From assembly GCF_004799685.1 (NCBI RefSeq), contig NZ_CP031311.1, positions 1,116,001 through 1,180,000 on the forward strand: DNA of 64,000 nt, written 5' to 3'. Position numbers and translations under genes: made by a program. The stretch comes from Halobellus limi. Lineage in GTDB: Archaea > Halobacteriota > Halobacteria > Halobacteriales > Haloferacaceae. Below, piece by piece: positions 1 to 8,761 of the stretch (position 1 is the first letter of the stretch; every line of letters starts with the position of its first letter). The notes beneath the pieces are model-generated. The model was not told the DNA's origin. It ran no database searches and worked only from the letters and a program-made list of their open reading frames with translations.

Positions 1-561
1 CACGAATTTATATTCTGCAAATTGTGCCAATTCGATATTGACTGCTATATCATCGCTTGGGAGTGTCTCCATCCTAGGTATCCTCTTCAGGGCTTCTGCC
101 GAAATTAGCATAGTTGATGGGATACACGGTGCCATCTCGAATGCAAGTGCTTGCGGCAGTACATCTTCCTGTACCTCAGGGTTAGGTTGAAGTATACGTC
201 CGTCTGGCCACTGGATTGCTCCATATACGACTTCTGCTCCAGTTTCTTCTGCAGCCTCAACTTGCGATTCGATAGCAGATTCTGTTAGCGTATCATCGTC
301 ATCTAAGAAGTGGATATACTTGCCATCAGCCTCGTCAATTCCGAGTTGACGGCACCCTGCGATACCGGGATCTGGGGTTGGTGAGAGATAGGTGGCTCCG
401 AAATCTTCAGCAATATGTTGTGCGTTCCCATCAGCACCGTCTACGACGAATATTTCGACATTCTCTTCTGAGACTGTTTGGTTTTTAACACTCTCTAGGG
501 CTCCTTCGAGTGATTCATTCCGTCTAAATGTTGGGATGATAACCGAAATTCTGGATATCAT
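1..561 (-). CDS. Family 2 glycosyltransferase, C-terminus cut by window edge
   Basis: The first 187 codons of a GT-A fold glycosyltransferase run off the left edge. The N-terminus MISRISVIIPTFRRNESLEG is the classic GT2 start, with the nucleotide-binding beta strand followed by a helix. Further on come VDGADGN and a DDDD cluster in HFLDDDDTL, the expected DxD metal and nucleotide-sugar site, near residue 95. The protein probably adds one sugar to a lipid-linked or surface glycan on the cytoplasmic face. ATG at 561 lies 5 bases after the stop of the upstream chimeric ORF, so the two are likely co-transcribed with the glycosyltransferase and sulfatase-fold genes to the right. Donor and acceptor cannot be told from the sequence. 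The family call is strong. Confidence 0.85.
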   Translation of the reverse strand, partial: MISRISVIIPTFRRNESLEGALESVKNQTVSEENVEIFVVDGADGNAQHIAEDFGATYLSPTPDPGIAGCRQLGIDEADGKYIHFLDDDDTLTESAIESQVEAAEETGAEVVYGAIQWPDGRILQPNPEVQEDVLPQALAFEMAPCIPSTMLISAEALKRIPRMETLPSDDIAVNIELAQFAEYKFV

Positions 562-566
562 CTCTG

Positions 567-1082
567 TCACCTCACACTTTGTGATTGGCTGTTATATCGC
601 CACGTGTGTTCACCCTCGCCGGGCGGCTGGACGCCCTCGAGGGCTGAGAGGCTGTCCCGCCCCTTCACACAGTTCGACCAGAACGAGGCGCCGGTGGCGT
701 AGTCGATGTCGTCGGGGTCGACCAGCTCGAGGAAGTCGGCGCGGGTGGCGGAACCCTCGCATTGAAGATAGGCGTACAGCCAGGCAATCGCCCGTCGACG
801 GCGCTCGTAGGTCTCCCCGGAACCGAGAAAGTCGAGGTCGTCGGGCACGTCCGCCGACTCGATCTCGGCGATCGCCTCGCCGCTCTCCTCTGGTTCGGCG
901 TCGACATCGCCGCGCTGCTCGCGGAGGCGGTTGAGTACGTCGTTGAATGACTCGCCGGGGCGTTGCTTCTGTTTGGTGAACCACCGCCAGTTCGGCGTGA
1001 AACTATCTCCAGTACTCAAGCCAGTCTTGTCTGCCCGAAGGCTGTCGATGGTTACAAGAACGATATTGGAGTGTTCAGCCAT
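567..1082 (-). CDS. Chimeric ORF: sulfatase-fold N-terminus fused to an antitoxin-like tail
   Basis: From ATG 1082 the first 20 or so residues (MAEHSNIVLVTIDSLRADKT) match the opening strand and metal-binding Asp of the two sulfatase-fold proteins at 4565-7110. The match then stops. From about residue 35 (RPGESFNDVLNRLRE) the protein resembles the C-terminal part of a haloarchaeal antitoxin-like family, with a PGESFNDVL segment, an acidic linker, and a domain ending in SFWSNCVKGRDSL and GEHTWRY. Neither half is complete: the sulfatase core and the antitoxin N-terminal DNA-binding part are both missing. I read it as a rearrangement scar that left an open frame. It sits between the DUF2206 gene and the GT2 gene in the operon. 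Whether the fusion makes a stable protein is unknown. Confidence 0.6.
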   Translation of the reverse strand: MAEHSNIVLVTIDSLRADKTGLSTGDSFTPNWRWFTKQKQRPGESFNDVLNRLREQRGDVDAEPEESGEAIAEIESADVPDDLDFLGSGETYERRRRAIAWLYAYLQCEGSATRADFLELVDPDDIDYATGASFWSNCVKGRDSLSALEGVQPPGEGEHTWRYNSQSQSVR

Positions 1083-1152
1083 TTTATTTGAATAGTAGAT
1101 CAATCGGTTGATAACATTAAGCCAGTAATGATTCACCGGACTGATTTCGATA

Positions 1153-3462
1153 TCAGTTCAGTGTTCGGTTATCATATGAGTTTTCGTAATAAATAACACC
1201 ATATCCATTCGAATACACCTGGCTTCCAGTCGTGAACGCATTCATATCTCTTTGATAAAAGTTGAATTTGTATCCAATAGCGAAACCACCTAAATCCCGA
1301 TTATGTGCAAGCAAGGCGAGGAAATCGCCGGATGGTACGTCCGACTGATTTGCGCCAATGACGTTGTAACTGAGCGGCAAATCCGTCTGCTCTGCGAGTG
1401 TCCCGCGGTAGTAGTCTCGTTGGTTGTCCATTCGCAGGCCAACGTGAACGGTCTCTTCACGGGGGATCTGATTTCCCCTCCACACGTGCGTCTGAACGTT
1501 ACAGCGCCCACATGCCGTGGCACGTAACCGGAAATCCGGGTCGTCGCTGTTCAATAACCGTTCTCCACTCAACGAATTACTCGGTGCGACATCGTTAGTA
1601 ACGGTCTCGGAGACGACGCCGATATTCAATAACAGAAACACCGCAAGAACGAGAGAAAGCGTTGTCCGACTTGGAAGATACCCGGACCAGGTTGATGAAA
1701 CGCGACTGAAATCGTGCCGGAACATCCACTCCAAGAAGTTCCCAGATTCCCGTGAGCCGATTACTGCGAAGGGAACTGCGAATGTAAATATAATCATCAT
1801 CACGCGCGCGACCGCGAACCCGTTCCCCGAGGGAAGTGCCGACCCGACGAACATACTCATAAAACCGATTGCGACGGCGAGATAACCGGCGTCGATCCGC
1901 TCGTCCCTGAGTACGACGAGCCGAAGCACAGCAATAGCGATGCCGAGCGACATCAGGAGACCGAATACCACATAGAGGTACTTCGAGACAGTGATCGCAG
2001 TCCCGGCATAGGTCTGCTGGAACGACGATACAGTACTCCCACTCGCCTCGGCGTAGAGTACCCCACTTACGGCGTCAATGATCTTGCGAGGCAACACCGC
2101 GAATTTCGCACCCTCGGCGGTATAGAGGTACCAGGCCATTGAGAATATACCATAATAGGCGAGGTACGACGGTCGGAGTAGAGGAGGTGCGACCCCAGTC
2201 AGCGACGTACCCAGAGACCTCCTGCCGCCATCGGATTGAACCGCTGTGAACCGCTTCGGGAGCCACCTCGGAATATTCAGGTAGAGCAATACCTGTAGTG
2301 TGTAAAACGCCGCTAGACCGGACATCAGTGCGAACAGGACCACGTAGGCTGTCCCGTAGTGGGATACGGCAACCCCGAATCCGAACGCGAGCAGGAACAG
2401 TTTCTGAATCGACGCGGGAAGCTGTCTGTCACTAAACGCCAGTCCGAGAAGCGCGATGAAGATGACCGGCGTCGCCGCGCGTCCCGCACCCGGATAGAGG
2501 ACGTAGAACGAGTACGCGGACATAAACAGGAACGCCGACAGGAACGCCTCCTTCGGAGAGATGTGCCGCCGGAACGACTCGTAGAGCGTGACCGGCAGGA
2601 ACGACACGAGGAACGTGTTCACGATACTCCACTCGACCGCTATCGGGAGCCCCGAGACCACCGCGTATACCGGGAATAGAACGCCGTTCGCGAGGAGTGA
2701 CCCGAGCCCGTCGCTGTGGTTCGGAATCCATCGGAGGTGTTCCATCGTCACCTGCGGGAGTGGCTGAGTGATCGTGTACGAACCAAGTCCCATCCCGTGG
2801 AACAAGAGTGCCAGCGCAATCGACCAGACAGTCAGCGGGAGGTACCACGTCTCCCGCGATCGAACCGTGACGACGACTGGGATCACCGCGATCGTCGTCA
2901 GCAGGCCGAGCAACACGAGGTTGTTCCCGGTCAGTTTGTAGTGGATCGTTCCGAGAACGCTCGTTGGGAGAAACAGGAGGAAGAACGGGGTTCGAGGATC
3001 CGAAATTCGATCTTCGGGAACGCGAAACGTCAGTGATCCGCTACTCGTCCAGGCCAGAAGACCACTCAGAACGACCCACGTGACGATGAGCCAGTCCAGC
3101 GAGAGCGGCCGCATAATCCCCACAGCAGGGAACAGGAGGCTCGTCGCGCCGCCGACGAACATCACGAGAAAGAGACTCAGACCGAACGCGTAACAGACGG
3201 TCGTCGTGAAACTCTCCTCGTGGTAGTCGAACTGGAGGAGGACGAACAGTCCCGGAACGAATGTGAGGAAGACGACCGCGAGGAGCGTCCTGAATAACAC
3301 CAGATCGACTACGAGGTCGCCCAACAGATCTGAGAGTTTTACGAGAGCGAGCGCCGCCACGGAGAACGCGAGGAGCGATCGCCCTGTGATCTCGATCTCT
3401 ACGTGACCGTCCTGCCGACGGAACGGCTTGGTTAGCGTCGCACGAACGTAACGAGTGTTCAT
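1153..3462 (-). CDS. DUF2206-type multi-spanning membrane protein
   Basis: A 769-residue membrane protein. After a short basic N-terminus there are about 14-16 hydrophobic segments up to residue 600, then a soluble C-terminal domain of about 150 residues. Segments such as FLTFVPGLFVLL, GLSLFLVMFVG and the GIMRPLSLDW stretch are what I associate with archaeal DUF2206 proteins. Those are large membrane proteins often encoded with glycosyltransferases and possibly acting as polymer handling or GT-C-like enzymes; that role is inferred from context. The soluble tail contains two close cysteines (CGRC). Its ATG overlaps the stop of the upstream GT4 gene by 4 bases (ATGA), which indicates translational coupling and fixes the start. 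No biochemical function is established. Confidence 0.7.
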   Translation of the reverse strand: MNTRYVRATLTKPFRRQDGHVEIEITGRSLLAFSVAALALVKLSDLLGDLVVDLVLFRTLLAVVFLTFVPGLFVLLQFDYHEESFTTTVCYAFGLSLFLVMFVGGATSLLFPAVGIMRPLSLDWLIVTWVVLSGLLAWTSSGSLTFRVPEDRISDPRTPFFLLFLPTSVLGTIHYKLTGNNLVLLGLLTTIAVIPVVVTVRSRETWYLPLTVWSIALALLFHGMGLGSYTITQPLPQVTMEHLRWIPNHSDGLGSLLANGVLFPVYAVVSGLPIAVEWSIVNTFLVSFLPVTLYESFRRHISPKEAFLSAFLFMSAYSFYVLYPGAGRAATPVIFIALLGLAFSDRQLPASIQKLFLLAFGFGVAVSHYGTAYVVLFALMSGLAAFYTLQVLLYLNIPRWLPKRFTAVQSDGGRRSLGTSLTGVAPPLLRPSYLAYYGIFSMAWYLYTAEGAKFAVLPRKIIDAVSGVLYAEASGSTVSSFQQTYAGTAITVSKYLYVVFGLLMSLGIAIAVLRLVVLRDERIDAGYLAVAIGFMSMFVGSALPSGNGFAVARVMMIIFTFAVPFAVIGSRESGNFLEWMFRHDFSRVSSTWSGYLPSRTTLSLVLAVFLLLNIGVVSETVTNDVAPSNSLSGERLLNSDDPDFRLRATACGRCNVQTHVWRGNQIPREETVHVGLRMDNQRDYYRGTLAEQTDLPLSYNVIGANQSDVPSGDFLALLAHNRDLGGFAIGYKFNFYQRDMNAFTTGSQVYSNGYGVIYYENSYDNRTLN

Positions 3463-4568
3463 ATTCTGTAGAGATCAGCCAAGCGATCGACCCGCCGGTC
3501 CCACCGCATCGTCTTGGCTATCTCTTCGACCCTCTCACTCATATCTCTTTGCCGCTCCTCATCCTGCAATACCTCCTGCACCGCGTCCGCGAACGAGGAA
3601 CCAGATTCAACGGCCACTGCCGCGCCCTCGGCCGCAAGTTCCTCGACGACGCTCGGCCCCGCAGAGACCACCATCGGGACTCCGAGGGCCGCGTAATAGT
3701 AGAGTTTCACCGGCGAAGACGCGCGCTGGAGCCCGGACGACTGCTGGGGGTTGATCGCGACCGACGACGACGCCACCAGCTCGAACGCCTCCTCGTCGGG
3801 GAGTCGACCCGCGATCCGTAACGAGTCCAGCCCTCGTGCGTGCTTCCCTTCTTCGAGCACCTCGTGCTTCGCCCCGTCGCCGATCACGATCAGCTCTTCG
3901 ACCTCCGGGAGGGCCGCCGTCTCGAAGAACGCCTCGGCGTCGAGTTTCGGATGGAGCGTCCCGAGGAACGCCACCCGACCGGGGACCGTCTCCGCGGTCC
4001 GGTACGCCTCGATCTCGTCGGCGAAGTACCCATTGGGGATCACCGTGATCGACTCGGGGTCGACGTCCCACGCGTCGCTGACGAGTTCCCGCATCCGCTC
4101 GGAGACGACGACGACCGCCGCGGCACCGCGGACCGCTCGCCCCTCGATTCGCCTGATGGCTCCCTGGACGAGTGACCCCGCGGGGAGATTGCCGTACAGC
4201 GGCGATTCGAACGCGAGGTCGTGCATATCCAAGACGAACTCGTGGGCGCCGAGGATCTGACCGACGCCGCCGAGCGTCGAGTGCTCGAACTGGACCGTCG
4301 CGTCGGTCCGCGATGCGATTCGGTTCGCTCGCCTGGCGATCGCCGCCGCCCGCAGCGGCTGGTCGACGACGCCGGAGTTCGGAACGGAAACGGGCGATAC
4401 GTCGACTGCCGAGAGCCGAGAGGGGAACTCCCCTTCGGGTTCCGGGACCACGAGCGTGACGTCGTGACCGTGGTCGACGAGCCCCGAGGCGAACGCCGAC
4501 ACGCGGTTTGTGCCGCCACTCGGCCGACTCACGTCGCCGCCGTGCGCGATGACGATGCGGTCGCTCAT
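3459..4568 (-). CDS. GT4-like glycosyltransferase with degenerate EX7E motif
   Basis: A 369-residue GT-B fold glycosyltransferase. The N-terminal acceptor domain opens with MSDRIVIAHGGDV and has a Gly-rich loop (RPSGGTNR). The C-terminal Rossmann domain has VAFLGTLHPKLDAE and ends with the nucleotide-sugar site SSPVKLYYYAALGVPMVV. In most GT4 relatives this last stretch reads K-L-x-E-Y, with the second Glu of EX7E. Here Tyr takes the Glu position, as seen directly, so catalysis or donor binding may differ. It overlaps its neighbours by 4 bases on both sides (4565-4568 and 3459-3462), placing it in the middle of a coupled surface-glycan operon. Donor and acceptor are unknown. Confidence 0.8.
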   Translation of the reverse strand: MSDRIVIAHGGDVSRPSGGTNRVSAFASGLVDHGHDVTLVVPEPEGEFPSRLSAVDVSPVSVPNSGVVDQPLRAAAIARRANRIASRTDATVQFEHSTLGGVGQILGAHEFVLDMHDLAFESPLYGNLPAGSLVQGAIRRIEGRAVRGAAAVVVVSERMRELVSDAWDVDPESITVIPNGYFADEIEAYRTAETVPGRVAFLGTLHPKLDAEAFFETAALPEVEELIVIGDGAKHEVLEEGKHARGLDSLRIAGRLPDEEAFELVASSSVAINPQQSSGLQRASSPVKLYYYAALGVPMVVSAGPSVVEELAAEGAAVAVESGSSFADAVQEVLQDEERQRDMSERVEEIAKTMRWDRRVDRLADLYRI

Positions 4569-5794
4569 AACGTCTCGTCCGTCGCGAGGGCGCTCGCCGC
4601 GGAGGCGATCGAACGCCGCTCCCGCTCTCCCGCGCGGTATCGCGCGACGACGGTGTCGATGGCTTCCGGGAGCGTCGAGTCTCCCTCACCCTCCGAAAGC
4701 GCCAGTCGGTGCGTCTCCCCGGGAATCCGTACCGAGAGCGCGTCCCCGTCGCGAGTCCGAGCCACCGCCGGACGCGTGGGGCCGATGGTCGTGTCTCCAG
4801 CGGCGATAGAGGAGAGTACGTCGGGCAGTTCACGGAGTGAAAACGGCTCCGAGATTTCCCCTGCGGGCGGTCCGTCGACGACCAACGGCACCCGCACGTT
4901 CTCCTCGTAGAGATACGGCTCGTGTCCGTACACGTCGTGCTCGCCGAACGCTTCGCCGTGATCTCCGTGGACGGCGATCACGGGGTCGTCCTCCCGGAGG
5001 TCCGAGCGCAGGCGCTCTAAGAACGCGTCCGAGTACCGAACGGAGTCGTCGTACGCGGTCACCAGTTCCCCGTGGACAGTGTCCGAAAAGGGCGTTTCGT
5101 GGCTCTGCCGCCAGAACTCCACGTTCGCGCGGAACTCCCGCAGTCTCGACTGCGTTCGGTACTCCGCAGAGGAGAGATAGGGGTTGTGCGCGTCCATCAG
5201 GAACACCCACAGGAAGTACGGCTCCGTCGCGTTCCGTGTCCACTCGAGGACCTCCTCGTAGTAGGACTCCCAGGGCTTGAACACTTCCTCGCGCTGCCAG
5301 AAGTTCACGAACGCACGGGCGAGCGACGACGCGCCGCTACCCTCCAGGAAGCCCTGAAAGACCGTCTCGTACAGCGATCCGCGGTTCGATTCGTCCATAA
5401 AGTCCTGGAAGTGATCGAACCCCTGATCGAAACCGAAGTGTCGCGAGGTGAAGGGGTTCGGGGTGAACGCGGCGGTTTCGTACCCCAGCTCTCGCATCCG
5501 CTCGGGTAACGTATATCGTGCCTCCATATGCGCGCGGATGCGTTCGCGGCGACGCACGAGCTCGGAGTCGCCGTCGACGTCGCGATCGACGGGCCAGTCG
5601 CCGGTGAAAATCACCGGCATCGACTCCGGCGTCGCCGGGCCGGGAGCGATAGCGTGCTCGAACTTCGTTCCCTCGCGAGCCATCGTATCGAGCGTCGGCG
5701 TCGTGTTCCGCTCGTACCCGTAACACCCGCAGTGATCGGCTCGGAGGCTGTCCACCGTCACTAACACGATATTCGGCCGCTCCACGTCGTTCAT
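4565..5794 (-). CDS. Sulfatase-fold hydrolase or phosphotransferase with Thr in the nucleophile position
   Basis: A 409-residue alkaline-phosphatase/sulfatase superfamily protein. The first strand holds VTVDSLRADHCGCYGY, with the metal ligand Asp15. A second metal site appears near residue 270 in AVHGDHGEAFGEH (Asp-His-Gly-Glu). At the place where true sulfatases carry the formylglycine Cys or Ser of C/S-x-P-S-R, this protein has Thr55 in PATPESMPVIFTG, and the Arg is Met. Thr nucleophiles are known in LtaS and other phosphotransferases of the same fold, so transfer or hydrolysis of a phosphate-type group on a glycan or lipid is as likely as sulfate hydrolysis. I see no signal peptide, so it looks cytoplasmic. 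It is a paralogue of the gene at 5791-7110, with 4-base overlaps on both sides. Confidence 0.8.
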   Translation of the reverse strand: MNDVERPNIVLVTVDSLRADHCGCYGYERNTTPTLDTMAREGTKFEHAIAPGPATPESMPVIFTGDWPVDRDVDGDSELVRRRERIRAHMEARYTLPERMRELGYETAAFTPNPFTSRHFGFDQGFDHFQDFMDESNRGSLYETVFQGFLEGSGASSLARAFVNFWQREEVFKPWESYYEEVLEWTRNATEPYFLWVFLMDAHNPYLSSAEYRTQSRLREFRANVEFWRQSHETPFSDTVHGELVTAYDDSVRYSDAFLERLRSDLREDDPVIAVHGDHGEAFGEHDVYGHEPYLYEENVRVPLVVDGPPAGEISEPFSLRELPDVLSSIAAGDTTIGPTRPAVARTRDGDALSVRIPGETHRLALSEGEGDSTLPEAIDTVVARYRAGERERRSIASAASALATDETL

Positions 5795-7110
5795 AGCTCC
5801 ACCTCACCCTCCGTTACCGCTTCGCGCGCGGCCTCGACCGCGCGACGCTCCTGTTCGTCGTGGACGTGCGATCGAAGAGCATCACCGAAGGCCGCGCTCG
5901 ACTGCGGGTTCTCATCCGAGCGGTCCCGCTGTTCATCGGGATCCGCAGAGAGGTCGTAGAGTTCGCGCCGGTCCGATTCTTCGATGTACTTGCCCGATCG
6001 CGTCCGGACCGCAGCCCGTCGGTTCCCTTCGGCGAACACCTTCGAGACAACCCACGGCCGGGCCTCCTCGGAGTCGGTCAACAACCCATCGACGTCGAAG
6101 GGGTGTTCCGCGCCGCCGAGTTCAGCGATCGTCGGTGCGAGTTGCCGCAGTTCGACCGGTTGCTCGACGCGTCCCCGCTCGTCTGCGTTCCACACCACGA
6201 GCGGCACGTGCGTTAGATCCTCGTAGAGGTACGGCTGGTGACCGTACCGACCGTGCTCGCCGAACTCCTCGCCGTGATCGGCGTGAACCACGAATACGGG
6301 GTCGTCGTCCGCGAGGTCATCCCGCAATCGGGCGAGGAACTGATCCCCGTACCGGATGGAGTCATCGTAGAGGTCGATCAGACGCTGGTGCTCCGCCGCT
6401 GAGAAGTCCGGCGTCCACCCGCTGTCGAACATCTCCCAGTACTGCCGAAACGCGGCGTACTTATCCGACCGCGAACTCCACTGCTGGGTGTCGCTCGGCG
6501 GCATCCACGGATGGTGTGGCTCCAGGAGGAGGACCCAGAGGAAGTACGGCTCCTCGGCGCGTTCGCGAAACGCGAGAATCTCGTCGTAGAAGTCTTCCCA
6601 CGGCCGCAGTACCTCGCTCTGTGTGACGACGTTCCGGAACAACCGCAGGTACGTCGATAGTCCGCCCCCCTCGATCGAACTCTCGAAGATCCGCCGCCAC
6701 GCGCGTTCGAGGACACCACGGTCCTCTGCGAGGAAGTCTTCGAACCAGTCGAACCCCGAATCGAAGCCGAAGTAACTCGACGCCGGCGGATTCGGGGACA
6801 GCGCGCCGGTACTGTATCCGGACTCCGAGAGCACCTCCGCGATCGTCGGCCGTGACGTCACCTGCTCGCGCTGCTGTTCGTTAAAGCCGATCTCGGGACT
6901 CGCCAGCGAATGCCGACCAGTCATCACGCTCGTCATCGACGCGATGGTCGGCACGCCCGACGCGATCGCGTTCTCGAAGAGAAGCCCCGAATCCGCCATC
7001 TCGTCCAGCGTCGGCGTCGTGTTCCGTCCGTACCCGTAACACCCACAGTGATCCGCCCGAAGGCTGTCGTAGGTCACGAGGACGACGTTTCGTCGCTCGT
7101 CCGAGCTCAC
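5791..7110 (-). CDS. Sulfatase-fold hydrolase or phosphotransferase, paralogue of the downstream gene
   Basis: A 439-residue sulfatase-superfamily protein. GTG at 7110 is chosen over a longer frame because it overlaps the upstream GT4 stop by 4 bases (GTGA), the same arrangement as the other junctions, and because homology begins there (NVVLVTYDSLRADHCGCYGY). Asp15 is the first metal ligand, and VHADHGEEFGEHGRYGH forms the second metal cluster. The nucleophile position again holds Thr (Thr55 in VPTIASMTSVMTG) with Met replacing the usual Arg, as in its neighbour. The C-terminus has a degenerate 'ELYDLSADPDEQRD' element, common in sulfatases. It probably modifies a charged sugar or polymer made by the operon; the substrate is unknown. 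Confidence 0.82.
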   Translation of the reverse strand: MSSDERRNVVLVTYDSLRADHCGCYGYGRNTTPTLDEMADSGLLFENAIASGVPTIASMTSVMTGRHSLASPEIGFNEQQREQVTSRPTIAEVLSESGYSTGALSPNPPASSYFGFDSGFDWFEDFLAEDRGVLERAWRRIFESSIEGGGLSTYLRLFRNVVTQSEVLRPWEDFYDEILAFRERAEEPYFLWVLLLEPHHPWMPPSDTQQWSSRSDKYAAFRQYWEMFDSGWTPDFSAAEHQRLIDLYDDSIRYGDQFLARLRDDLADDDPVFVVHADHGEEFGEHGRYGHQPYLYEDLTHVPLVVWNADERGRVEQPVELRQLAPTIAELGGAEHPFDVDGLLTDSEEARPWVVSKVFAEGNRRAAVRTRSGKYIEESDRRELYDLSADPDEQRDRSDENPQSSAAFGDALRSHVHDEQERRAVEAAREAVTEGEVEL

Positions 7111-8363
7111 GCGTGTACCTCCTCGTATACCTCGATGAACCGCTCGGCAACCGACGGCCAAGCGTACTCCGCAGCCTTTGACCGCGCCGCGTCCTCGATG
7201 TCTGTTCTCGAATCTACGATTAGATTCAACATATCCTCGATTGCGTCCGTGAGTCCGGAGACGTCACCGGGATCCGCCAGCGTGCCTGTCCGTTCAGAAT
7301 CGATCAAGTCCGGGAGACCCCCAACTCGTGTGCCGACTACGGGTGTTCCCGCAGCCATCGCCTCGATTGCAGTCATCCCGAATCCTTCTTCGAGAGACGG
7401 AACGACGAGCGCATCCGCGAGGTGATAGAGCGCCGTGAGGTCCTCCCCGGGAACAAAGCCGGGCATCGTAATATGAGAATCCAGTCCGGCGCGTGCTATC
7501 AACCTTTCTACTCGTTGAGTGTACGACACGTCGAGGTCAGCCTCGCCAGCGAGTACGACATCGACGTCATAATCCCGTTCGTTCACGACCCTATCGATCG
7601 CACCCACCAACTCTGTGACACCCTTCCGGGGCATCAGTGTCCCCACGAACAGCAGGACCGGTCGATCGCCGATCCCATATGTCTCACGGACCCGCTTGAG
7701 AGCCGCAGTGTCGACCGTACCGAACCGTTCGATGTCGACGCCATTGGGGATGATCCTCACAGACGACGGAGGAACCCCCCGGTCGACGAACGCCGATTCG
7801 ATGGCTGGATTGAGGACGGTCGTCTGTGCAACGCGGTTCGCGAGGAAGACGTCTGGCGAGAACACGGAGAGGAATGAGGGAACATCGGGACCGTCTCCGT
7901 CACCCTCCTGTCCTCCTTCCAATAGGTCTAACCGCAATTCTCCGAGGTGGGCCGTGTACACCATCCGATCGCGCAACCACGGCGCAACGGTCGCGAGGAC
8001 GTTCGCCGCAAACGGGAGGTGGACGTGAAGCACATCGAACTCCATCCCGCGGAGCCAGCGCAGCGCCGCGAGAGCGAAGTTCGTCCGATCGGCGACGAGG
8101 CGCACCGCACCGCTTGGAGACGTCACTTCCTCGTAGGGAACGCGCGTCCACGGTTCGTCTGCGCCAGTCCGGAGGTCGAGACGGTGGAACGCGACGCCCT
8201 CGTGTTCGGCAGTCGCCGGGAGTCCCTCCCATTGCCGTTCGAGGACCGTCACCTCGTGGCCTGCGGCGGCGGTCCCGCGGGCGACGTTCCAGACGACACC
8301 GGGGACAGATCCACGGCCCCGGTACACCTGTTCGTGGCCGTCGTAGAGGTGAATGACGCGCAT
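7107..8363 (-). CDS. GT4 family glycosyltransferase
   Basis: A 418-residue GT-B retaining glycosyltransferase and the first gene of the minus-strand chain. The N-terminal domain has a Gly-rich loop after MRVIHLYDGHEQ. The C-terminal domain has PVLLFVGTLMPRKGVTELV for donor phosphate contacts and an intact EX7E motif in SLEEGFGMTAIEAMAAGTPVV, so the catalytic machinery looks complete, unlike the GT4 at 3459. Its stop overlaps the next start by 4 bases. The 170 bases upstream of ATG 8363 are free of genes and should contain the operon promoter. The sugar and acceptor cannot be assigned, but the company (sulfatase-fold enzymes, DUF2206, GT2) fits a surface glycan or exopolymer pathway. Confidence 0.88.
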   Translation of the reverse strand: MRVIHLYDGHEQVYRGRGSVPGVVWNVARGTAAAGHEVTVLERQWEGLPATAEHEGVAFHRLDLRTGADEPWTRVPYEEVTSPSGAVRLVADRTNFALAALRWLRGMEFDVLHVHLPFAANVLATVAPWLRDRMVYTAHLGELRLDLLEGGQEGDGDGPDVPSFLSVFSPDVFLANRVAQTTVLNPAIESAFVDRGVPPSSVRIIPNGVDIERFGTVDTAALKRVRETYGIGDRPVLLFVGTLMPRKGVTELVGAIDRVVNERDYDVDVVLAGEADLDVSYTQRVERLIARAGLDSHITMPGFVPGEDLTALYHLADALVVPSLEEGFGMTAIEAMAAGTPVVGTRVGGLPDLIDSERTGTLADPGDVSGLTDAIEDMLNLIVDSRTDIEDAARSKAAEYAWPSVAERFIEVYEEVHA

Positions 8364-8536
8364 TACTGACCAATTCTCCCTCGGTGACGATTACTTCTGG
8401 AGAGAGTCATCCCGAATGACAACGCGTTCGCGATTCCGTAGCTCTGAATGAAGCCGAGTAGAAACGAGCGAGTGAGCAATCCCATACTACGAGAATAGAT
8501 ACGGATCTCGGCTGAGACAGACAGGATTCCCGATCT

Positions 8537-8761
8537 TCATTCGTTGAGGTAGCCGAGAGATTTCAGGCGATCTTCGACTTCCGCTTCGTCAACCGGTTCG
8601 AAGTCGTCATCTTCTGTCTCTTGCTCTACTTGATAAAGCACCTCCTCCATAACGTATGTGATGTACTCACCTGGGTCGTCCCATTCAGTCCGAGAGAGCC
8701 GATTTTCAACGCGTTCAACTATGCGTTCCGGAATATCAACCGAGCGAGTATTTTCCTGCAT
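8537..8761 (-). CDS. Small ribbon-helix-helix (CopG-like) protein
   Basis: About 74 residues from ATG 8761; in-frame ATG 8767 and TTG 8785 are alternatives. A short beta strand (TRSVDIPERIVERV) followed by two helices (RTEWDDPGEYITYVMEEVLYQV) is the ribbon-helix-helix pattern of MetJ/Arc/CopG DNA-binding proteins. A very acidic tail ends in VEDRLKSLGYL. That tail resembles the last residues of many sulfatase-type proteins, and I have seen this small family near sulfatase genes, which fits the neighbouring operon. It may regulate that operon or act as an antitoxin; no partner toxin is visible. Sequence upstream (8790-8815) is A+T-rich and suitable for a promoter. Confidence 0.7.
   Translation of the reverse strand: MQENTRSVDIPERIVERVENRLSRTEWDDPGEYITYVMEEVLYQVEQETEDDDFEPVDEAEVEDRLKSLGYLNE

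Noticed and set aside
3607-4833. 408-residue minus frame overlapping the GT4 gene
   Set aside because: Arg-rich shadow frame of a high-GC gene; the real gene in the other frame has clear GT4 motifs.
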